Part shown: piece after piece, positions 1-5,716 of the stretch
How positions within the stretch are numbered: the first letter of the stretch is position 1
Layout: each line of letters begins with the position of its first letter
Assembly: GCA_003229995.1 (NCBI GenBank)
Contig: QIGJ01000194.1
Coordinates: 1 to 5,716, forward strand
Source of the DNA: Gammaproteobacteria bacterium
GTDB taxonomy: Bacteria > Pseudomonadota > Gammaproteobacteria > SZUA-152
Reading direction: 5' to 3'
Length of the DNA: 5,716 nucleotides
The notes under the pieces: model-generated
Told to the model about the DNA's origin: nothing
Seen by the model: only the letters and a program-made list of their open reading frames with translations
Databases searched by the model: none
Position numbers and translations under genes: made by a program

Positions 1-460
1 TGAGATTTTTTATTTCATTAAATGCCACCCGGCTCAACCCCACCAATGCGCCCTGAGCCGGAATAGTGCTTGTATCAACAGCGTCAATAATAAAAGCACC
101 TCGCGTCACAGTATAAAGCCGGGGAGTCGTTGGGGCTTTCACCAATATTTGTATTAACGCAAGAAGACATTCGCTGGCCTGCATCCCGGTCGGGTCCAGT
201 ACATTGTCATCATCTAAACCATAACCTGAGTCAGCCATATACAAAACGGCATCAAATGCTTCTGTATCTATACTTCCTGATACCATTTCATCCATGGAGG
301 CGATAATGCAATCAGTGGCCGTTTGCTGTGTAATGTGGGTACATATCGTGTCAAAAATTGAGACATCACCTTCTTTAATGGCCAGCCATTTTTTGTTGGC
401 TATCGTAAAATCGCTTAATACTTCAGTCTTCCACTCAAACCGGAGATCGCTTATCCTTGT
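1..460 (-). pseudogene. PKS continuation in a shifted frame: ketoreductase structural subdomain, partial
   Basis: After the stop in the preceding frame at 461-463, a frame offset by +1 relative to the KS-AT-DH frame stays open for about 153 codons to the left edge. It overlaps the end of the KS-AT-DH frame by 26 nt. It begins with FEWKTEVLSD, which fits the short linker that normally follows a DH, and later reads LYTVTRGAFIID and PAQGALVGLSRVAFNE. These match the structural half of a PKS ketoreductase (the usual vTrGA and qa.lwGlgRv..E pattern), which precedes an enoylreductase and/or the catalytic ketoreductase. No ATG, GTG or TTG occurs in this frame before ATG at 295, which has no ribosome binding site and would cut into the domain, so an independent gene is unlikely. 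The spacing from DH leaves no room for a C-methyltransferase. It is either the downstream half of a broken PKS gene, a sequencing indel, or a product of +1 frameshifting. It is cut by the window edge. Confidence 0.75.
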
Positions 461-3400
461 TTAATAATGCGGAACAAACCAGGCCATTAATACTGACGAC
501 CTTGTTGCCGTCTTCATCACACACCCATAAATCACATTCAACTTTTCGTGCGGTGCGTTTTTTCATACGACCATGGCAATAGAGCCGTACGGGAAGTACA
601 CCATAAACTTTCATTTCATTAATCGCCGTCGGTAAAAACGCCCCTTTTTCAGGGTCCAGCAAACATAATACGGTTTGCAGGCAACCATCCAGCAGACTTG
701 GATGAACTTGATAGTGACGACTATCCTGGGCAAGATCATCCGGTAAAACCAACTGACTGATCACTTCATTACCATTATCTTTCAGATAACAACAGGCTAT
801 TGATTGAAACAGAGGCCTGTATTGCATAGAAAATTTTGTAAAAGTCTGATAGACCTCACTTGCCTGTCGTGGTTTTTCAAACTTCGTTAACAGATCCTGG
901 ATATCGACTCTGGAATTTCCAGCGGATCGCAACGGGTAAATAAATGCACTCGCATGCCGACTGACCTGATCAGGGTTCTGTTCATCAAAACTTTTCACTG
1001 TGAATACCTCTCCCGATTCGCTCACATTCACTTCCATATTGAGCGCTTTGCTTGAGTCGAGCACCAATGCTTTTTCAATGGAAATATCAGTCAGTCGCCA
1101 CCCCTTACCTATATCCATTGATGTTCTCTGGGCACACTCAATCATGGCTTCGATATAGCCTGCGGCAGGCATAATAGAAAGCCCGTCAACAACATGGTCT
1201 TCCAGATAATTCAAGCGATGGTCGGCAAGGTCGCAGCGCCATACATTGGCGGCAGGGATTTTCATTCCTAGCAATGGGCGCTCAACATCATCCAGACGGT
1301 CACGTCGCTGTGACTCGGATTCACGCCACAAAACTTCGCGTTGCCAGGGATAAACAGGCAATTTTATAAAATGACCTTCCGGGTGACGGCGTTGCCATTG
1401 CAGTTCAGCACCTTCTGCATAGGCCGTCGCGATGGATTGATAAAAAGCTTCCGGCTCTCGCTGTTTTCTATTTAAGGTTTGGCACAGGTTTATTTCTGTT
1501 CCGGCATCAGCACCAATTTCTTTAATGGCATTACGCAATACCGGATGAGGACCCACTTCGATAAACACACGGTAATCATCATCAATCAATGTTCGTATCG
1601 CCTTTTCAAAATAAACAGGGTTACGCACATTTTCACACCAGTAAGCCGCATCATAACGCCTGTCGGTTATACGCTTCCCGGTTACGGTGGAATAAAGTGG
1701 TATAGTGGGTTCAACAGGCATCAGTGATGCCAGACGTTCCATCAACTCTGGCTTAAGTGGCTCCATCATTGGACTGTGATAAGGCACTTCAACGGTCAAT
1801 CCACGGGCAAAGACATCCCGCTTTTCCAGTTGCTCCCGCAATTCATCCAGACATTCGGAATCACCCGCCAATGTCACCCCGGTAGGGCTGTTGATTGCCG
1901 CGATACTGACCTTCCCCTGATAAACCGTAATTGCTTCCAGCGCCTCGTCATGCGTCAGGCCAACCGCTAACATACTGCCTTGGTGTGCTGCTTTTTTCTG
2001 AATCTGACTGCGATAAAAAGCAACATGTAACGCATCCCGCAGGCTCAACATACCGGCTGCCCAGGCAGAACTTATCTCGCCCACTGAATGCCCCACCACT
2101 GCCGCAGGTTCCAGGCCTTCAGACCGCATTGTCTCGGTCAGTGCATATTGAATGACAAAATTTGCCGGTTGCGCATATTGTGTTTCTGTAATGCGGGAGT
2201 TTTCTTCCGATTTCATCATTTCCGCTTTAATGGAAAAATCGGCAATTTCCTGAAAGATGCCATCTGCACACTCTACGGATTCTCTGAACACAGCATTGTC
2301 CTGATAAAGCTCCTGCCCCATTCCCCACCATTGCGGGCCCATTCCCGTATAGATAAAAACCGGCTTTACCCGGCCGGTAAAAGGTTTGCTGCCTTCTGCC
2401 GCCTGAGGTGAATACCCCTTGTTAACATACTCATCCAATACGCCAAGCAGCTCCTTGTCATTTTTACCCCACAGTGCGAGGCGATGCTCCAGGTGCCCCC
2501 GTCGCCGCGAAGCTGAATAAATAACATCATCAAGCCTGCTGCCAGAATGCAGCAATTGCAGATATTCTTTCGCCAGAGCTTTTACGGCTCCCTGACTGCG
2601 TGCAGAAATAGGCAACAACCGGCAACACTGTTGACCAACAATTCTTTTACACCCTCCCGTTGTCTCATTGTTTATTTCTGGCGGCAGACTCAATATGGCA
2701 TGAGCATTGGTACCCCCATAACCAAAAGCGTTAATGGCAATACGCCGAGTTTCACCTTCTGCTGCCAGCGGACTCAACTCTGTGGCCAACATCAAACCAT
2801 TTTCACCAAAGGGAATATTCGGGTTGGGTTCTTTTAATGTCGCCAGAGGCGGTACTTTATTGTGTTTTAACATCATGCAGACTTTGATGATGCTGGCAAC
2901 ACCCGCCGCTGCTTCCAGGTGTCCGATATTACTTTTCACGGAACCGATCTTACATAAATCAGCACGCTGTCGACCATAAACTGAAGCGATAGCTGATGCT
3001 TCTATAGGATCGCCCACAGGTGTACCTGTTCCGTGCGCTTCTACATACTGAATGCTTTGTGCAGCCAAAGCGGCACGGGCGACTACTTTCTCCATCAAAA
3101 CCTGTTGCGACCCAGCACTGGGAACGGTAATGCCACTGGTTCGGCCATCCTGATTTACACCCACTGCATCAACAACCGCCAAAACATGATCATTATCCGC
3201 GAGAGCTTGCTCCAGCGACTTTAGAATAACAATGCCAGCCCCTTCGCCACGGCCATAACCATCCGCGCGCGAATCAAAACTCTTTGACAAGCCATCACGC
3301 GCCAGGAATTGTCCCTTTGACATGGCAATCGGATATTCCGGGCGTAACATAAAATTTACCCCCCCGACAATCGCCATATCACACACACCACGGTCAATGT

Positions 3401-3980
3401 CATTCACTGCATACGAAAAAGCGACCAATGAAGAGGAACAGGCCGTATCAACAGAAATACTGGGGCCACGCAGATCATAGGCATAGGAGAGACGATTGGA
3501 GAGCATGGTCAACGTTGCACCTGATGCACTGTGTGTACCGATTTCACTCCGCGCACCACAGCCCAGTTGGTTAAGCATATGATCCAGGGTAAACCCACCC
3601 ACATAAACGCCCACGTCCTGACCGGCCAATGCCACCGGATCCACTCCTGCATCTTCCAACGCTTCCCATGACACTTCCAGTAACAAACGTTGCTGAGGGT
3701 CATAAAATGCGACCTCCCGGGGAGCAAAATTGAAAAATCCTGCATCAAATTCTTTATAATTCCAGTCAACAAAATGTCCTTTACAGACATATGACTTTCC
3801 GGATGCCGTGCCTTTTGTATTATAAAACCGTTTCGCTTCCCAGCGATTTTGAGGAATCTCACTGATTGCATTTTTACACTCAGCAATATTTTCCCAGAAT
3901 GCGTCTGCTGTATTCGCATTTCCGGGGAAACGGCACCCCAACCCGATAATTGCGATCTTTGGCTCCCTATCAACATTCAT
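435..3980 (-). CDS. Type I modular polyketide synthase, KS-AT-DH portion
   Basis: This encodes the front part of a multidomain polyketide synthase that condenses acyl units, loads extender units and dehydrates the beta-hydroxy intermediate. The KS (residues ~7-430) has the active Cys in DTACSSS (C181) and the two His in EAHGTGT (H316) and SNIGHLE (H354). The AT (~540-830) has GHSVGE with nucleophile S632, R657 for the extender carboxylate, and VPYHSP with H735. The post-AT linker LPVYPWQRE is at 874-882. The DH (~900-1172) has H929 in the HxxxGxxxxP motif (G933, P938) and D1098/Q1102 in HPSLLDGCLQ, so all three domains look catalytically intact. The KS begins six residues after Met, which fixes this ATG; GAGG lies 10 nt upstream. 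No N-terminal docking helix is seen. The frame stops at 435-437 just after DH, while homologous PKS sequence continues in another frame, so this is probably a frameshifted part of a longer protein. The product is unknown. Confidence 0.95.
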   Translation of the reverse strand: MNVDREPKIAIIGLGCRFPGNANTADAFWENIAECKNAISEIPQNRWEAKRFYNTKGTASGKSYVCKGHFVDWNYKEFDAGFFNFAPREVAFYDPQQRLLLEVSWEALEDAGVDPVALAGQDVGVYVGGFTLDHMLNQLGCGARSEIGTHSASGATLTMLSNRLSYAYDLRGPSISVDTACSSSLVAFSYAVNDIDRGVCDMAIVGGVNFMLRPEYPIAMSKGQFLARDGLSKSFDSRADGYGRGEGAGIVILKSLEQALADNDHVLAVVDAVGVNQDGRTSGITVPSAGSQQVLMEKVVARAALAAQSIQYVEAHGTGTPVGDPIEASAIASVYGRQRADLCKIGSVKSNIGHLEAAAGVASIIKVCMMLKHNKVPPLATLKEPNPNIPFGENGLMLATELSPLAAEGETRRIAINAFGYGGTNAHAILSLPPEINNETTGGCKRIVGQQCCRLLPISARSQGAVKALAKEYLQLLHSGSRLDDVIYSASRRRGHLEHRLALWGKNDKELLGVLDEYVNKGYSPQAAEGSKPFTGRVKPVFIYTGMGPQWWGMGQELYQDNAVFRESVECADGIFQEIADFSIKAEMMKSEENSRITETQYAQPANFVIQYALTETMRSEGLEPAAVVGHSVGEISSAWAAGMLSLRDALHVAFYRSQIQKKAAHQGSMLAVGLTHDEALEAITVYQGKVSIAAINSPTGVTLAGDSECLDELREQLEKRDVFARGLTVEVPYHSPMMEPLKPELMERLASLMPVEPTIPLYSTVTGKRITDRRYDAAYWCENVRNPVYFEKAIRTLIDDDYRVFIEVGPHPVLRNAIKEIGADAGTEINLCQTLNRKQREPEAFYQSIATAYAEGAELQWQRRHPEGHFIKLPVYPWQREVLWRESESQRRDRLDDVERPLLGMKIPAANVWRCDLADHRLNYLEDHVVDGLSIMPAAGYIEAMIECAQRTSMDIGKGWRLTDISIEKALVLDSSKALNMEVNVSESGEVFTVKSFDEQNPDQVSRHASAFIYPLRSAGNSRVDIQDLLTKFEKPRQASEVYQTFTKFSMQYRPLFQSIACCYLKDNGNEVISQLVLPDDLAQDSRHYQVHPSLLDGCLQTVLCLLDPEKGAFLPTAINEMKVYGVLPVRLYCHGRMKKRTARKVECDLWVCDEDGNKVVSINGLVCSALLNKDKRSPV

Positions 3981-3990
3981 AATCCATTAT

Positions 3991-3994
3991 CCTC
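3991..3994 (-). promoter_or_regulatory. Ribosome binding site of the PKS
   Basis: GAGG on the minus strand lies 10 nt upstream of ATG 3980, slightly longer than ideal spacing. It is the only purine-rich anti-SD match close to that start. A second ATG at 3987-3985 is only 3 nt from it and opens a five-codon frame in another phase, so it is not the PKS start. Confidence 0.6.
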
Positions 3995-4025
3995 ACAGTA
4001 AACCTACAGACATTATCCAGATTTT

Positions 4026-4054
4026 TTTATTGACGACGAGCAACTTTTTCACAA
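4026..4054 (-). promoter_or_regulatory. Weak candidate promoter for the PKS
   Basis: On the minus strand, TTGTGA (4054-4049) and AATAAA (4031-4026) are separated by 17 nt. Each hexamer matches the sigma70 consensus at four of six positions. It would give a leader of about 40 nt before ATG 3980. This is only the best-spaced pair found by eye in an AT-rich segment, where chance matches are common. Confidence 0.25.
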
Positions 4055-4146
4055 AAAAACAGGCGATATTTACATTCCCATAATAATGCCTTCCCAGTCC
4101 ACTAAATATTGTTATAAATTAATGAATTTACCAAAATAACTACATA

Positions 4147-4174
4147 TTTACAGCCTATATCATTTTTATATAAT
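4147..4174 (+). promoter_or_regulatory. Near-consensus sigma70-type promoter pointing away from the PKS
   Basis: TTTACA (4147-4152, five of six matches to TTGACA) is followed after 16 nt by a perfect TATAAT (4169-4174). Transcription would start near 4181 and run rightwards through the inverted-repeat element toward the kinase. GGAGG follows at 4197-4201, but no start codon lies at a usable distance. The next in-frame GTG, inside the element at 4223, is followed by a stop after five codons. Confidence 0.5.
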
Positions 4175-4215
4175 CTGATTTCTGTTCTATTTTGTTGGAG
4201 GAAAAAACATCCACA

Positions 4216-4376
4216 TATACCCGTGGCGTTTAAGATTTAGGTTTAAGTGTGCATCATATTTTCTCCATGGCAAGACGAAATAACACGTAATAGTCGTTCT
4301 GTTGCAAGGAATTTCAACGCAGTCATGGGGTAAATAGGGTATACACACGACCTAAATCCCAAACGCTACGGGTATA
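4216..4376. mobile_element. 161-bp MITE-like inverted-repeat element
   Basis: The ends form a 27-bp terminal inverted repeat (4216-4242 against 4350-4376) with 24 matching positions, starting TATACCCGT and including GATTTAGGT. Pairing continues inward in blocks: GTGTG (4247-4251) with CACAC (4344-4348), TATTT (4257-4261) with AAATA (4332-4336), and CCATG (4265-4269) with CATGG (4324-4328). About 54 nt in the middle are not part of the main stem. There is no coding capacity. The outer TATA would be consistent with a TA target duplication, as for IS630/Tc1-related non-autonomous elements, but the family is not identifiable here. Transcribed RNA would fold into one long hairpin. It could instead be a dispersed ERIC-like palindromic repeat. 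Confidence 0.65.
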
Positions 4377-4696
4377 GATAGATTTGGATGATACTTCCAT
4401 CGATGATTAAAAATCCCAGGCCGGAACCGATGGAGAATGCTTAAAATATCTGACTTCACATACTTCAGGCATACTATTGGTTGTAACGTACATAACCACG
4501 ATGCCAACGCCCTAACTTTTTTGGCACGTTTTGCCATAAAACACCTGCTTTCATTATCCATAATACGGTGTACTGGTATGCTGATGGTTGCTTTCCGCCA
4601 CAACGCCACAATTTACTGGTCTACCTGGCGATAGCCCCTGAATGCAGCTCTACAGATCACCATGTACTGCTTTTGCTCAAATCTATCCTTTTTCAT
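4369..4696 (-). pseudogene. Decayed IS5-type transposase remnant, N-terminal part
   Basis: Three frames must be joined to read it. A possible start at ATG 4696-4694 gives MKKDRFEQKQYMVI, resembling the LTDeQW.vI opening of IS5-type (IS1031/IS427-like) transposases. Another frame at 4634-4587 gives LSPGRPVNCGVVAESN, resembling PG.p.d.GvtakdN. A third at 4578-4477 gives VLWIMKAGVLWQNVP followed by KKLGRWHRGYVRYNQ, resembling vLw.lrtGapWrdLPerfGkW..vy.Rf, and ends at a TAG (4476-4474). The same frame resumes after further stops as FLIIDGSIIQIYLYP (4413-4369), resembling the region around the first DDE Asp. The order and spacing of the four blocks fit the N-terminal ~100 residues of the family. 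It stops at the edge of the inverted-repeat element, and no C-terminal part is seen on the far side. It is non-functional; the match is from remembered family consensus, not a search. Confidence 0.6.
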
Positions 4697-4732
4697 GAAT
4701 ACGCTTCAATTGAGAACACTCCTCGACTGAGG

Positions 4733-4757
4733 GGGTAACATTACCCAAAAAGTAATG
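4733..4757. repeat. Short palindrome upstream of the kinase promoter
   Basis: GGGTAACATTACCC (4733-4746) is a 14-bp palindrome with 6-bp arms around CA. The overlapping CATTAC (4739-4744) and GTAATG (4752-4757) form a second, mutually exclusive 6-bp inverted repeat. It ends 18 bp before the candidate -35 box of the kinase, a reasonable place for a dimeric regulator. No known operator is recognised and the arms are short. Confidence 0.3.
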
Positions 4758-4775
4758 CCAAAAATTTATTTATTT

Positions 4776-4803
4776 TTGCTTAACCGGACAGTAGTGATAA
4801 AAT
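4776..4803 (+). promoter_or_regulatory. Candidate promoter of the PfkB-family kinase
   Basis: TTGCTT (4776-4781) and TAAAAT (4798-4803, five of six matches to TATAAT) are separated by 16 nt. Initiation near 4810 would give a leader of about 33 nt. The -35 box is weak (three of six). Confidence 0.4.
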
Positions 4804-4832
4804 GCAGTAATTTCCCCCACAAAAATATACAA

Positions 4833-4836
4833 AGGA
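4833..4836 (+). promoter_or_regulatory. Ribosome binding site of the PfkB-family kinase
   Basis: AGGA, within AAAGGAAAA, lies 6 nt before ATG 4843. This good spacing supports that start. Confidence 0.7.
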
Positions 4837-4842
4837 AAATTC

Positions 4843-5716
4843 ATGTCTGCACTCATCTGTGGTTCCTATGCCTACGACACCATCATGGTGTTTCCGGACA
4901 AATTCAAACACCACATCCTGCCGGACAAGGTACATATGTTGAATGTGTCGTTCCTGGTGCCCGAAATGCGTCGGGAATATGGTGGTTGTGCAGGCAACAT
5001 CGCCTACAACCTCAAACTGCTGGGTGATGATCCGTTACCTATGGCAACGGTGGGCAAGGATTTTGACCTCTATGCCAACTGGATGGACCGATGTGACATT
5101 ACCCGCGACCATATCAAGGTTTATGACAGCACCTTCACCGGTCAAGCCTTTATCACCACGGATCAGGACGACAATCAAATTACCGCCTTTCACCCGGGAG
5201 CCATGAATCTCTCCCACGAAAATCAAGTGTCTGATGCTGAAGGCATCACTATCGGCATTGTTTCTCCCGATGGTCGTGACGGCATGATTCAGCATGCACA
5301 GCAATTTGCCGAAACCAACATTCCGTTTATTTTTGATCCCGGCCAGGGCATGCCCATGTTTGATGGTACCGATCTGCTACGCTTTGCTGAACAAGCCACC
5401 TGGATCACCCTCAACGATTATGAAGCTCAGTTATTCGAAGAACGCACCGGCAAATCACCGCATGAAATCGCCGAAATGGTCGATGCCCTGATCATCACCC
5501 GGGGCGGCGAAGGCTCATATATTTATACCCGTGAACATCGCACTGAAATCCCTGCTGTCCCAGCCAAACAACTACTCGACCCCACCGGCTGTGGTGACGC
5601 CTATCGCGCTGGCCTGCTCCATGGCCTGATGCACGACATGGATTGGGAAACCACCGGGCGCATCGCCTCGTTAATGGGAGCCATAAAAATTGAACAGCAC
5701 GGCACACAAAATCACA
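4843..5716 (+). CDS. PfkB-family carbohydrate/nucleoside kinase (adenosine kinase-like), 3' truncated by window
   Basis: This is a cytosolic ATP-dependent kinase of the PfkB/ribokinase superfamily, which phosphorylates a sugar or nucleoside hydroxyl. The frame stays open for 291 codons to the right edge. Visible motifs are the N-terminal strand MSALICGSYAYDTI, the substrate-binding GGCAGN (residues 47-52), the NxxE motif as NDYE (191-194) that supports Mg/phosphate binding, TRGGEGS (219-225), and the PfkB signature DPTGCGDAYRAG (246-257) with catalytic Asp 252. The anion hole reads GCGD rather than the commoner GAGD. Family members are usually around 300-320 residues, so only a short C-terminal tail should be missing. 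The sequence is close to a group I recall from beta- and gammaproteobacteria annotated as carbohydrate or adenosine kinase; the exact substrate cannot be read from it. It is transcribed divergently from the PKS and appears functionally unrelated to it. Confidence 0.93.
   Translation, partial: MSALICGSYAYDTIMVFPDKFKHHILPDKVHMLNVSFLVPEMRREYGGCAGNIAYNLKLLGDDPLPMATVGKDFDLYANWMDRCDITRDHIKVYDSTFTGQAFITTDQDDNQITAFHPGAMNLSHENQVSDAEGITIGIVSPDGRDGMIQHAQQFAETNIPFIFDPGQGMPMFDGTDLLRFAEQATWITLNDYEAQLFEERTGKSPHEIAEMVDALIITRGGEGSYIYTREHRTEIPAVPAKQLLDPTGCGDAYRAGLLHGLMHDMDWETTGRIASLMGAIKIEQHGTQNH

Larger units (their letters stand above)
3995..4215. other. AT-rich non-coding divergent leader
   Basis: There is no credible gene here. 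Hand counting gives about 27% GC over 4021-4200, far below the flanking genes. The segment contains the candidate PKS promoter on the minus strand and the orphan promoter plus GGAGG on the plus strand. An 8-bp direct repeat CATTATCC occurs at 3985-3992 and 4011-4018, overlapping the PKS ribosome binding site. Confidence 0.6.

Noticed and set aside
1..295. An independent gene starting at ATG 295 on the minus strand
   Set aside because: No ribosome binding site precedes it, the frame is open and PKS-like well upstream of this ATG, and it would begin in the middle of a domain.
435..463. Programmed -1 frameshift at the PKS frame break
   Set aside because: The downstream frame needs a +1 (or -2) shift, and no suitable slippery heptamer occurs in the overlap.
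1479..3224. Several plus-strand ORFs of 60-107 codons opposite the PKS
   Set aside because: They lie antisense to strongly conserved KS and AT coding sequence, have no recognisable motifs, and are shadows of it.
3509..3976. 155-codon minus-strand ORF in another frame within the KS
   Set aside because: It overlaps the conserved KS frame out of phase and has no recognisable content; it is a shadow.
3970..3987. Five-codon ORF (ATG 3987) overlapping the PKS start, a possible leader peptide
   Set aside because: It is only 3 nt from the GAGG and has no attenuator-like features; the overlap appears accidental.
4352..4609. 85-codon minus-strand ORF and the opposite 65-codon plus-strand ORF at 4437-4634
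   Set aside because: The transposase-like motifs lie in other frames of the minus strand, so both are chance frames over the relic; the first also runs into the inverted repeat.
4021..4842. tRNA, CRISPR array, riboswitch or intrinsic terminator in the spacer
   Set aside because: No cloverleaf, regularly spaced repeats, aptamer-like conserved core, or GC-rich stem with a following T-run was found. The hairpin at 4739-4757 is short and AT-rich, and lies upstream of a gene rather than after one.
5035..5707. Minus-strand ORFs opposite the kinase and plus-strand ORFs in other frames there
   Set aside because: The kinase frame carries all family motifs continuously; the others are shadows.

Overview
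The window carries two gene blocks transcribed away from each other, separated by a non-coding spacer of about 860 bp that holds mobile-element debris. On the minus strand (3980 to the left edge) lies most of a modular type I polyketide synthase (PKS): ketosynthase (KS), acyltransferase (AT) and dehydratase (DH) in one open frame of 1181 codons. Directly after it, in a different frame, come about 153 codons of what reads as the next part of the same enzyme, the structural half of the ketoreductase (KR), running off the left edge. On the plus strand (4843 to the right edge) is the first 291 codons of a PfkB/ribokinase-superfamily sugar or nucleoside kinase.

The organism looks like a proteobacterium of intermediate GC. 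Hand-sampled coding lines range from about 37 to 58% GC. From memory, the kinase resembles a conserved set found in beta- and gammaproteobacteria, including nitrifiers, methylotrophs and sulfur oxidisers; that placement is tentative. The PKS KS starts only about six residues after the initiator Met, with no N-terminal docking segment, which fits a stand-alone or first-acting single-module (possibly iterative) synthase rather than a mid-line member of a multi-protein assembly line.

Spacer, left to right. 3981-4215 is an AT-rich PKS leader (about 27% GC in 4021-4200). It contains the PKS ribosome binding site, a weak candidate PKS promoter, and on the opposite strand a near-consensus sigma70-type promoter followed by GGAGG that leads to no gene. 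4216-4376 is a 161-bp imperfect inverted-repeat element with TATACCC/GGGTATA ends that looks like a MITE. 4369-4696 is a decayed, frameshifted N-terminal remnant of an IS5-type transposase on the minus strand. 4697-4842 holds a short palindrome, a candidate promoter and the kinase ribosome binding site.

The kinase looks like housekeeping metabolism, whereas the PKS is accessory. The junction between them, with an IS relic, a MITE-like repeat and an AT-rich segment, looks like the edge of an acquired gene cluster. The most consequential observation is the frame break between the DH and KR parts of the PKS. No wholly new system is evident.
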